Notes under the pieces: model-generated
What the model saw: only the letters and a program-made list of their open reading frames with translations
Told to the model about the DNA's origin: nothing
The model's database searches: none
Made by a program: the position numbers and the translations under genes
Source of the DNA: Psococerastis gibbosa
Lineage: Eukaryota > Arthropoda > Insecta > Psocodea > Psocidae
Assembly: GCA_963971405.1 (NCBI GenBank)
Contig: OZ020486.1
Span: forward strand, 23,893,419 to 23,957,418
Direction of reading: 5' to 3'
DNA length: 64,000 nt
Part shown: in pieces, positions 26,693 through 39,900 of the stretch
How the letters are laid out: every line of letters begins with the position of its first letter
Position numbering within the stretch: the first letter of the stretch is position 1

Positions 26693-27222
26693 ATACTGCC
26701 AGACACACACAAGTTTTATATTGAATGTTGCTTGACATTGGTCGTGCAGACAACTGTGTTTCCCCACACTACATGGTCAGTGACACGGTAGTTTAGGTTT
26801 CAGTAGCAATAAAAGTCACCGGGGGCTGACATCTTCCCTGAGATAAGCTAACGGTTTGAAAACATAGCTTAAATGTGTGTATATAGAGTACAAGGCCCTC
26901 GATCTTTCACAATCTGTAAATTTCTAGATACATTTACATCATTAGCTACTTAATTTTCTCGGGGTTTTCTTTACTCCAACATTTCAGGGAAAGAGGAAAT
27001 CGAGCCAACATCGAAACCCAGCCGTGAATCTATCGCCCCATTAATGCATTTAAATTGTATTTCCGAACGAAATAAAATGCAAAACTGAGCTAGCTACAAT
27101 AAAAATGTGATTTTTATAGTTTTGGGTGGTAGGTCTATTGTATCAGTCTGTCAAAGTTGGAAATTTTCCTTGCGTTATCTAGTATTCCTAAACAATGTGT
27201 TTCTTGGCAGGTGGTGAAGAAC

Positions 27223-30200
27223 ATGGGGCGTCGTAAAAAAGGAACTTCGGCTGCAGTTAAATGCCGTACTATTAAACGCCGGGAGGCTTTGCTAAAATCT
27301 GAAGCAATTAATGGTGAAGAGAGCACATCAGGTTCTGCGTCAACAGAGGAGCAGGCTGAAGAACCGCCAATCGTACACCACAAAAAATTTGGAGATATAC
27401 GAGTCCGGCAAGAGGTAGAACTGGACGAGAGGTTGAATAGTAATGGTGTAGCAGAGTCAAACACTAATGACACCGTCTCTATGATGGAGGAGCAAGATAT
27501 TCTCTCAACTAATGTCTCCATTACGCCCGACGAACCTGGTGACCATTGCATCAGCCAATCTGTTTTAAATCAAGTTTCAGTCACTAAGGACACATTTATG
27601 AATGTATTGCGTGGAATTGAACAGTTAGGTGATGGGCTAAAGGACAATACAATTGATCCCAAGATTGAGGAAATTGCTCCCCTTCCTCTCCCCCTTCGGT
27701 GTGATAAGTCGGATTCTTCGAGTCCAATGTCAATTGACGATCAATCTTCTGACGCTCCTTCAGAGAGTGCACCTATGGCTGGAGATGGAGATGTTGAAAA
27801 TACCGCTGGAATTAGAAGAAGTACGCGAATTCGGCATATTGGCATTATGAAAAAAAAAGAGAAAGTGACCGGTTCTCCTGATGGTGAAAAACCTGTCAAG
27901 GTCAAGTCCCGCTGGCGAAGATCAAGTGAGCTGGAAATGCATAAGGATGAAGAGTTTGTTGCTCCCCTGCCTCCCGAGCCCGACGAATTCGTAATTGAAC
28001 GATTGGAAAGAGAACGCTGCGATGAAAAAGAGGCTTTGGCTACGTTTGTTCGTTTGACAGAAAACGACTATCACACGGCCAGGTAAGCTCTTGTCACTAT
28101 ATTGATAACTTTATTATATAATTATTCTAGCCACTGGCTATAGCTTGTGGAAAACAGTGCTTTTTATCGGTAGTCTTGACTTGCAGCAGCTTGCAGGCCA
28201 ACCAACCGGAACAATGTGTAATGCTAATTTCACTGGTCTCAATAACATGAATGATAAATTGACTTGTCACACTTGCTGGTTTGATGGGATTGGGTAGTCC
28301 TATGATAGAAATACCCGCACCAAGGCTAAGCTTGAACCAAATCTTAATTATTAATTATTAACGCATATATATTCAAAACATCCTTCGCATTGAAAAAATA
28401 ATCTTGAAATTCCAATATGGCGGCTATTCCACCGGCCAATTTGCTTCACTTGTGTTTTGAGATTTTTTGTTTGTTTTGTTTTAAGGAGACTATTATGTAG
28501 ATACTTAACTTATCTATTATAAATTAAGCTATAATATGGTAGAGACTTATTAATGATGTCTCACGATTAGTGAAGCAAATTAGTCGGTGGAATAGCCGCC
28601 TATAATGTATATCTCATGAGGAATGAGAAATATTGCATACTCTCATAATCCCATCAAAACGAACCTACAATAGTTATAGTAAAGCTTGGCTTGGAAACAC
28701 ACCGGTGTCTCTCATACCATTAGTTTTTTGAGGTTGTGTGGGGACGTGGGTGCTTGTGGTTCTCAAATTCGTCCGTTCGAATGTATTAATATGTATTAAG
28801 GGCCAACCGGAGTCGCCCGTATTCCATTTTCTGTTCAAACTTCAATCTCTCATGAAATATGGAACGCAGAACAATGAAAAAAGAATTTTTCTCCTAATTT
28901 TGATACATAGTATTTAATATATAAAGAAAAATGCCTTAACTAACCCCAATTCGCCACAATTGATGAACTCCTTCGACTTGAACTCCTGAGTGACCGTTAT
29001 TTTTTGCGTATCAAGTGCAACAACTATAGCCGATCGGTATTGATGATTGCAACATATTATGTATCAAAATTAGGAGAAAAAATTCTTCTTGTGACTCAGC
29101 ATTTTTTCATTGTTCTACGTTCGACATTTCATGAGAAATTGAAGTTTGCACAGAAATGGAATATCGGCGACTCCGGTTTGCCCTTAACACATATTACATT
29201 AGCGCATGAAGTTGAGTTCGATTTACTATTTCAAGACCAATACCTGTAGACTCAAGAGATGGGATTCATAAGTTCCGTCTAGTTTTAGCGGCACAACTGG
29301 TGAAGTTGGTCTTTGGACTCATAGCTAAAAAATCAAAATATTCCAAATTCGATGTTAATGATGAGTTAATATTGCATTGCATAAATAGCAATGGTTTGCT
29401 TCTTGAACTATTTTCTCTTAAGTCCAGTGCAGAAAATGTTATTGGCCGGCCTGTTGAGTAACTGGTATTTCCTGTCTTCTTTTTGGTGATAATGATTTGT
29501 ACAATACTATGGGTAATTTCAAGCCTCACACCAATTTTTCGAACCGAATGTCCGCTAAAAAGCAGCCATGCTCCTTTTTATTCTTTTTCTTATTATTATA
29601 GTTTTAGTTCACTGACTTAGGCCTTAGCTAATTGAATATCTGAAACAAGTACCCTGGTATGCATAGTATATTGATGCTTTAGCACACAACATTTTTTACT
29701 TTATTGGAGCCATGCTACTTAATTATGGTTCACACTCCTAAATTTTGCCTTTTTCGGTTTTATTAACGAACAAAATATCCCGAGTTTTAAGAAATGAATA
29801 GTACTCACCAATTATTTTTTGATATGGTGCGTACATTATTTTTAAAAAATAACAGGCTAATCGTATAAATTTTAAACCAGGTTGCTTTTAATCGTAAAAG
29901 TGGCATTACAAAGCAATAAGCTAAATTGGTGTAAAAAATCCAAAATTTGGACCACAAGTGTCATGGGGTGTCGGAACAATTTTGAAACCAACTTGTAGAC
30001 AACAGCTGCATTGAACAAATGCAAATTACTTGTAACTGTGCCTTGAAAGCACCCCCCTCATACAATACTATCGTTCGAAAATGAAAACAAATGTGCAGTC
30101 ATTATGTGATGTAACTTGCAATAGACTACTAACTCAGTCAATATAATCATTTTATTACTGATTGATTAAAAGAGATCTAGGAAACACTGATGCCACACAT

Positions 30201-30945
30201 GTTTCTTGGGCATTGATTGGCCACGTTTTCGACAGCTCTTCTACAGCTCTGTAGGTCCAGAATTCATTCGCTACAGCATTCTCATCATAGCCAGATATCC
30301 CCTCATTCACTGTATGTCATGTATTTTCACAAATGTGCACATTATGAAGAACGGTTTGTCATGACTCAAAGTCATGAGTAAAATTTTAAGAGAAAATATT
30401 AGAAATATAGTTACTAAATAACAGGTTGTTAGCGCATCTAGTTACAGTACATATTGTAATTTTCTTATACACATAATTTTTACCAAATATTTTAAAAAGT
30501 ATGGACGAGTTGTAATCAAAAATCCTAAAATAAAATCCTAAAATAATTGAAAACTCTATCATTCTCATTACGCCCCAAAATTTCTCTTCATACATCTTTA
30601 CAAGGTTTCCGTTAATTCTGAATTCTGAAAATACAATACTAGTAAATAAATTACGCCACTTGCTAATAATTTTCTCAATAAGTTTCTCCTTAGTCAGCAA
30701 ACCACTGTCACCGGTTGATCAAGGCAAGGCTGCATGTGAATGTGTGAGAAAATGTGTGTGTGAATGTACATGGTAGCGAATGTGAATTAGTATGTCTGTT
30801 ATCTTGAATGAAAGGTATGACTGATATTCTGTATGAATATAGTTTATAAATTTATATTTCAATCAAACTATATCGTTGATATGTACAGTTAGGTGTAAGA
30901 GAGGGCCATAGGCCCTAATCTCGCTGTATCTACATATTTTTTTTT

Positions 30946-30976
<31 letters not shown>

Positions 30977-33900
30977 AAAACAATACTGATTGTTAATGTT
31001 CGTTTATCATCCAATATGTGTGATGATTCTCAAAACTCCCCTCCCCCGCTGTGCAATCATTGTAATTTGTACTTACTATCACCCAGAAATGTTTGCGTTA
31101 CGAATCAGTGGTATTTTATTATAAAGACATTGGTTGCATTTTATTGCAACTATTGTATTGTAGTTTATTAAAGTGGTTTAGTGCTACGATAGTGTATAAA
31201 TACGGATATGTTTAGTTAGAAGCATTGGACATATTAAATTGCAGTATTATTATATGGAGTATGTAACATTGACATTAAATTAAGTTTGGTTGAAGAAGTA
31301 CCTCCACGTTATAACCGAAATTAGAGGATATAGAAAAACTGGGCTTGGTGGGACTCGAACCCAATTGCCTTTATGGCATTATGTAAGCTCAGACTTGCTC
31401 GGTTAGATAGTTGTGTAGCTGTGCTAACCTGTCTAACATTACGAATCATGTCAATACGAGCATATACTGTAAGTAAAGGATATACATCAACTGTTCTCAG
31501 CGGGCTTGTGGTCGAGCGGTTAAGATGACGCCCCGGTTAGGCGTAGATTGTGGGTTCGAGTCTCGTCAAGCCCAGTGTTTCTATATTTCGGTTGTAACAT
31601 TGAAGCATTTGACATTTTTATTGATAGTGAAAGCATGATTATGTCAGCAAGTTAAATATAAATAATCTAATTAGAATTTAAAAATGTGCCTTAATGGCGA
31701 TGTGCCACATAATTATGTATTTCAAAGTGGTTGGTTGAAATCCTTAACCCTTTGGTTCACGTGCAATTCTTGAAAATACACATTTTTGCTGCTTCACCAT
31801 CCTAACACTATACCGTAAATCACTCTCTTACACAGTTTTTCTTTTACAGGAATGCCTGTCGGGAGGCAAAGAGGATGACGTGCGACTGCGTGTTGAGTAG
31901 GGAGGAGATAGAGGATGGCACCGCTGGATGTGGTGATGACTGCTTAAACCGAATGCTATTCCTCGAATGGTATGATTGTTTTATTCCTTTTTAACTTGTT
32001 TAGTTTTCAGGTCCACTCTCATGGCCATATCTTGGCTTGCTATTGTTCGATATTGACACAATTTTTCGTCGTGGCGTATTTTCTTAGTTTGCAGGTGAGA
32101 TTATTTAAATTCCCTTCCCGGTTATGCGTATCCTACTTTAGAGACCAAATTAAAGCATCGTGACACGTCTACGCAATCGCCTCATTGGTGGCTCTTTAAA
32201 ATGAGTTTTATTGTGCAAACAAGAATTTTGCGAAGAAATTTTAGCTGTAAGTGCCTTTATTGCTGGCAGTGACGAGTGACCCTCGGATGGGTAATTTACC
32301 TCAAAATGCGTACTGACGCCGAAAAGGGTCTTTTTCGTTTTTACTCTAGTTTGTATGGTTGCTGACCGAGAATGAATTCAGCAATCAGGACTGTACAGTT
32401 ACTAATTACGAAGCCAAGACATGTAGAGTAGTGGTACGGACTCTGACTTTCACCCGAAAGGTTGTTGGTTCGAGTCCTACACTTGCTACATTTTCTGGCC
32501 ATGCTTCGGAGGGCATGTAAAGCAGGCGGTCCCGGGCCTTCCTAGTTGAGTGTAAGAGAGGGCTTTATAGCCCTAACTCCGCTATGTTGGCTTAGTAATA
32601 GAACAAAAAGTCGTTATTTTATGTATTTATTTATTACTAATTTCTTCATTACTTGGCCGTTGTCATACTGGCAAGTGTCCCAGTGGCAACAAGCGAGCCA
32701 CTGCTCACTTACCGTTGAAATGACACAATAGTAAGCCTGTCAAGCTGACTCGTATCTGTACTTGGTTAAGTCATGCTTTTGCCTGTTTTATTGCGTCAAT
32801 GGTAAGCTTGTCCATTATCGCTTGTAGCCGGTTTAGGTTGACATCGAGAACGTATACCAGTTTGCCATTGGCCAAAAATTGATACGGAAACAATACAAAT
32901 AATGTCCAAATCTACGGGGTCGTTGGCATTGGACCCTGATCTATGGGCCACTATAAGTAGGCCTGGGTCCATAAAAAGTCCTTCAAAAATTACTAAGCCT
33001 GCCAAGCTAATCAACTAGCTGTGACCTCGTTTTTTCATTTAGTTGCCTTACCATGTGTTTTTCAGTGCACTCACCTCGCTAAGATAGTCTGGATTAGATT
33101 GTTTCGAGCTCTTTGGAAGCTTCTTGCGATATTTGTACGAAATAATGCAGATCAAGAATGAAATCAAAGGGCAAAGATTCTCCCTTCAACTGTCTCTCTT
33201 CAACTGTGATAATAGGTAAATTAAAATAAAAGTTCACAAGGGCCAACTCCATAGTTGAAATGTCTGTCATTTTCTTTTCATTTCTAGCTGACTATTTTGT
33301 GAAATAATACCGTACATTAGCAATGTAGCAAATTAGCAGTGTTGTGCATTGCCGTGCAACAGTTGCTGGTTGAGGCTCATTAGCATGTGAGAGACATCTT
33401 CCCTAACTTTTATTTCTTCATTGAGATTTATCCATCACTATCCATTTGGCATTTTAAACAAATTGGTCTACGTATAGCTGTTTCCCTGACTTAGTTGATT
33501 TATAACATTGAGTTTATGCTTTATTTAAGCTTATTAAGGGTATTCACAATCAGGGATGTCATTGTCAAGCTTTTTATTTCAATTAATTTTTCATGAATAA
33601 ATTGGAAATTTTTGTTAGAGAGGATTTATTTATAAAAGAAAACAACACAATTCCTCATTTCCCTCCCCCTCCTCTTTATCCTGGCTCAATTGGCTCAATG
33701 AAGAATTCAATTCCATGACGTCATCACCCTCTTCTTTGTCAGCATCAAGTTTTACCCGTCATACTCGTAAGCTTCATGTTAAATGAATGAATGAATAGTT
33801 TATTTTCCATCTCTACAAAACAATAAATATACAATATAAAAAAGAACAGTTTTGCCCTATGGGCTAGGCTCGTATATACAGTATATATACGTAATTGGTT

Positions 33901-36900
33901 CAGCCTTCTCGTCTGTTTCTCCTGAGTGAGCTCCACGCTTGCTGTTGTCGGGGGGTATGAAAGAACCGTACTGCCCCAAATAATTTTCTCGCCCAATTTT
34001 ACACCTTTTTTATTTTTTTTGGAGGGTTATCTTGCTGCAAACCTATTTCTACGTTCTCGATTATTGTTTACTTAATAGTACTTAATACTAAGATGTCTCG
34101 TTGATAATTTTGGTTTGATAATATCTTACCCTGGGATTTAAAATGTAAACAAGGCAATTTTAAATTGTTCTATTTACATGTTTAACCCAGGTTAACCCAC
34201 ATAACTACTCTATCGCCTATGGTTAAGTTATTACCAAACGGCATAGTAGGCCCGCACGGTATGTTATTTTTTACTCCATTCCCCTTCCCCCCCCCCTTAA
34301 CCTTCTCCCCCCCCCCCTCTTCTTCTCTTGTTTCTTCTCTATTTAATTTTAAGCATCTACATATTAATACAATATGTTTGTTTTTAAGGTTAGCACGAAA
34401 GAAGACTTTATAGTCTTATTGTTTGCCTTTTGTTTTGTTTTTATTCAATAAAGTCGTCAATTCCATTTGCAACCGATATTACTGTCAGGACATGTAGAGT
34501 AGCGGTGGCGTGACTTTCACCCGAGAGATTGCTGGTTTGAGCCCCACACTTGCTGCATTTTGTGGCCATGCTTCGGAGGGTATGTAAAGCTGGTGTTCTC
34601 GGGCCTTCCTAGTTGACTGTATTATTATTGGATTATAATTATTAAAAGGTGATTAATTGAAAGTAATTAAGCTAAGACCACATCCAAAAATTTGCAGCAT
34701 TCACTTACTTGATACGCTACCCTTGACAAGCGGAAGCTTTTGGGTGGTCAGATCAATGTATTACTTTGAATAATTTGTTCTGTTACAATGTACTCCCCTT
34801 GCTGGTGCAATAACCGTTCACGGGCCAATGCCTTGCGGGATGTTAATTAATTGTTAATTATTTTAACCAGCTAGAGAAATAAATAATATATTATTAATTT
34901 TAGTTTTTAGGGCGCGAGGTCACTTATGTGGCATATGCGCCAGTCTATTGAGATCACAGTCTACTGAGTTCATTATTACATCAATACTAATCACATCGGT
35001 CCATTTTGCTAAGCCGGCAAGCTTCGTGAACGGCACTAAGTCTGGAAGCTTGCTGTTCTTTATTGTGACGCTGTCGAAGATCGCCTGTTCTAAACACGTC
35101 ATCCTCCGCCGCCAGAACACTGGCTGCGGACAGGATAAGCGCTGCAGTTTCTGACACGTCATTAACAGAAATATCCCCGATTTTTGTTAGATGCGCTATG
35201 TGAGCCTCGCTTTTTCGTCACTTATGTACCCTGAAGACTGTATCCCCACTACTCGATTTATGTACTCAACCCCCGCCTCCACCTCCCACTCCCATCCCGT
35301 AGTATATAAGCTGGCGTCTTTTTATGTGTTGTTAGTCTGATGATGGATTTTATCCGAAACCGGTCACTATTAATGTATTTTACTGTGGATCATTGCGTTC
35401 TTCTTCCTCTACTCGTGATGTTCTCCAAGTTCCACGAAGTCACCAAGGAAACTCTCACAAGGACCCTGAAGGCTGTCGAGTGTACATCTTTGAGAACTCA
35501 AGCTCTCCAATCTTGTTCCAGTGGTTCCATTAGTTGCGATTGCATTTGACTCTTGGCTGCCGCCGGTCCCAAGTTGAGTGTATAAGACTCCAGTAGGTTG
35601 GCTTAGTAATAGAACTAAAGTCACTATTTATTCATTAATTATCTTTCACTTTGTGCTGTTAATGACCTTGTGTTATTCCTGTGCAAACTTATTTGCTTTA
35701 GATGCCTGCGGCAGGTCCAAGTGTTGCTCTCAATTATGAATTGCCTTTTGCGCGCAAATGCTTCTCATGTCAGCAGTCAGCACTCCTTATCAAACACAGT
35801 CAGCAATTTGTAGAGCATTCGCTATTTGCCCATGATTAATTCTTGAATCATCTGTGAAATAAGAGGTCCTGATATTAATTGAGCGCTAAACTGTTCAAAG
35901 TCGACACATTTTTATTCCGATTTTTACACTTATGGTTCACAGAAAAGGAGGAATACCCTCGTCTCCGTATTGAGGAGCAACAAAGAGCAGTGCAGATTGG
36001 TGCCCGACTGACTGCAATGGGACTACTAACTAGTAAGAAGGAGAGAACAAGACAGACTCTTCGTAAACTACGTTGAATTGAGTGATACGCCACAGCAGAA
36101 AACTCACTGTAAGTTGACTGAGGCATACTGTGCAAGCGTTGCGCAAACAACAGTCAACAGTGTGTCTTAGTCAACTTACCTTGATGTTTCTACAGTGACT
36201 TATGTTTTATAATAACACTAGTTTACCTGTAAGGTGTTAATGATACGTTTCAGTGATCAGTTCACTTAATTCACGTTAGTGACCTTCTTGTGTCTCAGAT
36301 AGCAGGTCTATACATGTGTATAGGCGATTTCAAAGTTTTTACTTTAATCCTATCTCGGGCTCTCGATTAATGGTGAACTACTCATTCCAGAAAACTGTTT
36401 CAATAATTAAACAAATTATCTTTCAAATTTGTTATAGCCAATTAAATACCATTTGCTTTTGCCACACATGAATTACGTTCTGTACGTGGCACAATGGTCT
36501 TCATTGCATAACACTGCAATGATTGAATATCTACACCCTAATTTGAAAACAGTCTACATAAAGGCAGGACAAAATACATCGTTATATAAATACAAATCAA
36601 AAACCTTCAGTGCTATTTTCAGAAGCACTTGGCATATATTTGGGAACTGGGGAAGGACCGACTTGAATGAATTTGCATCTGTTTCGTTGGTTCTTGTTGA
36701 ATCACACAATGTTTCTTCAATTTGATTACTAAGACAATCATGGTCGATAATATAATATTATTTATAAAAATAAAAATTGATGACGGCAAGAGTACCTAGA
36801 CATTATCTAGGAGGCTATGTCAATAGTTGGCCCTTTTTATGGGTTTTATCGCGTTTTTAATATGGTTGTTATCTTCTCTTGAGCTACATTATGCTAGATC

Positions 36901-39900
36901 GAGGCAATCGGTCTTAATTATTTTTTACATTGTTGCCATTTAGAAATCATCAAGCTTTGCTGTCTAATTTATGTAAATTTCACAGCATTTAGCGCTGCTA
37001 TGTTATTAATTATATTAAAAAAAATATGACTAATCCACTGTCAACCCGTGGCTTCATTTATGCATTTACATGTGGTTTTTTATTTCGTTTAATGGAGAGA
37101 TTTCAAAATATTCTGTGTACAAGGAAAACTAAATTAATTGATGCAAAACTCCACAGCCCCAAAGATATAAAAATGGTCAAATGAAAAATTCATAAAAAAT
37201 GCAGTTCACTCCCGCATGTCTCTCCACTTGTGATTATTCAGCACTTCCTCTGAGATCGTCGTCAATCTAGTTCATGTATCTCCTCCTTGGTCTTCCTCTA
37301 TTTCCGTTTCTAGCATAAGGTTAATCGCATACAAACAATTCAATAAATGTATCCGATTGACCTCTTCAGTCGCCTCACTAAGTTACCTAATAGGTACTTG
37401 TGTCGAGTTACGACACGTCTCCGATCGCATGGCATGTAGAGACTCGCACAAGTACAAGCACGCTACCACCTGGCCAGTCGATTTGCTCGCGAACCTGCTG
37501 TTACTCATTAGCATTACGTATTCCAACGATTGCAGTACCCTGCTCGCTATCCTCACCACCAACGATTCTTCCACCCCAAACTCTCTTCTCATCATTTCTA
37601 ATCCTACCCCTTCTTGTCCTCTGACGAACCGTTCTGATGAATTTCATCTCAATAACTTGTATTTTTCTGTCTTGTCTGTTGTTCGCGACTACTGTCTCTA
37701 TACTGTACATCGTAATTAGTATATAAAGTACGTTTTAAATAACGTTTGCTTCGTTCTTGTGGGTACCTTGTCTAAATGTACTATATATTTAACAACCAAT
37801 CCGGCAGAAAGACTAATATTGTGCCAGATGGACTGGACTAAGGAATGGATCAAATAATGAAGGCAGCGTGAGAAGGCAGGCGAGTGCTGTGTTGGCGAAT
37901 GATGAGCAGAGCACAGAGCAGTGAACGAACGCAATGCACATCGATCGGGGCCTTGAGAGATAGATAGCCGTCGCAGTCGCAGTCGTGGGGTCGATGTGGC
38001 TGTGACGTCACGAGTCTGCGCACTCGTGTCACCAATCACTGAGCCGGAGCCGCATAGCATCGTGTTGACCCCAGACGTTCTAATATTGTTATTGCAATGG
38101 GCTATATGGTACATGTACAACTCAGTACAAGATTCATGCATTATGAACATAGGATGAACCCACTATGGATGAACCGACTATAGCCGATCCTTATGCCCTT
38201 TTAAAACAAAGATCCAGAACTGGCTAATACCGGAGCTCATCGAATTTGGAGAAAATGGAGCTAGTTAAGAGACAATTCAAGGGGGAAAACTTACGGGTAT
38301 ACACAATCCAATTTCATGAAATATCGATCGATGAATCATATTTATATACCTATAGGAAATATTCATGTAACATTTGACTTTGCCCAAAAGACGGATATTT
38401 GAGGTGTCCGATTTGCACGAAAATCGGACACCTTATTTTTCGTATTAATTTATACTACAAAAGTCATAATAAAAGAAATTAATATTAATTTTCTACATTC
38501 AATAGTACCGTAACGATTTTTTAATTTTCAGTTTAGTAAATTTTTCGTTAATCTGATCAAAATAAACCGGGTTATTTTAAATCAGTTTTACCAAAAGTCA
38601 CTTCATCCAAAATAAAGAACCGGTCCGAGTTTACTCGAACATGCTTTCCAATATATATATTATAGAACGGGGAGGCCAATACAATACCACACAGTCATGA
38701 TAGCAAGGCACGCAATGTATTGGAGCGTGAATTAGATATAATTTCTTCAAAAAATATTTTTTTGCACAAAACCAACACTTTTGGGAAAGCGACCTGTTCG
38801 GTTTTGTTACTCTTTTTAGCACCTAAATCATACCTGAAGGTAGAAATCATCGATAGAAAGGTTCCGCAGAAATTTTTTTTTTAGTCATTTTTCATTAAAA
38901 TTTACTTATTTTTATTTTTTTTTTACCCCCAGAAGCAAACTATCAAGGGGCAAGTGACTCACCGTATTTTGTTAACATTAATATCGACTACAACATATGA
39001 GAATTAAAAAGAAATCTTTGGAGCCGTTTTTGAGAAATAATTTTTTTAGACGTTTTTTTGGAGTTTTTTGAGAATAAAATCCTCCAAAATATAAATAAAT
39101 AATCCCGCGGTATGATTTTTGCAAACCTACAGGTCAAATTTCATCAAAATCGGTCGAGGAGGTTGCCCGGAAATCGATGAACAGACAGAGCGACAGACAG
39201 ACATTTCGTAAAAAGAACTTTTTTGGTTCCTGGGTCCTCAAAACGTGTAAATCCATTGAAATCTCGGAATCGAAAATTTCGACCATCACAAAGCTTTCCT
39301 TATACACGTACTACGTATAAATTGGAAAGCAAAAATAATAGGTAACAAATAGTCATCTACAACTATTATTATTTCAGGTTTTGTTACTTCTGTCGTAAAT
39401 TAAAGTGTCAAATTTTGGAGCGAAAATTTTCTATTTAAAAACAAAAGTAGGGTAAGATGTGGTGTGAAGAGCTGGGGAAAAGGCGATCAGAGTGTTGAGT
39501 GGGACTTGAGACCAAAAGGTGTTCCATCCCCTTTTTTCATTACTAGAAAAAATGCCTTGCATCATGGGACTCGCTGTTGACACACACAAGTTGCCAATCC
39601 GTCGTGACGCCCTTGACTACTATGCGAGGAACAGACTTGACTGGTATTAGAAAGAAGGAAGTTAAAGGCAACAGCTGGAGAACCCGCACATCTGAGCCCA
39701 AGAATACAAAACAAGTTACATGCCCCCCCCCCCCCCCCCCCCCCCAGAAATGATGAGCCTTTCTCATAAGGCTTTATGACGTTGAGTTACGCCTCCAACC
39801 CCTCTTATGCCATAAAGCGGTGTTCATGAAATTGAATTAGGGTGCGTTCGAAGTCCGTATGGTAAGGCAAAAGGGAGTACTACTTATGAAGTACGGAGCT

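Noticed and set aside
27135..27551. Minus-strand open frame of 138 codons
   Set aside because: Antisense of Set2 exon 1; no recognisable motif.
31504..31573. Possible functional tRNA gene
   Set aside because: The acceptor and anticodon stems pair, but the T-stem relies on wobble pairs, position 33 is not T, and the sequence is inside a dispersed fold-back repeat. Treated as tRNA-derived.
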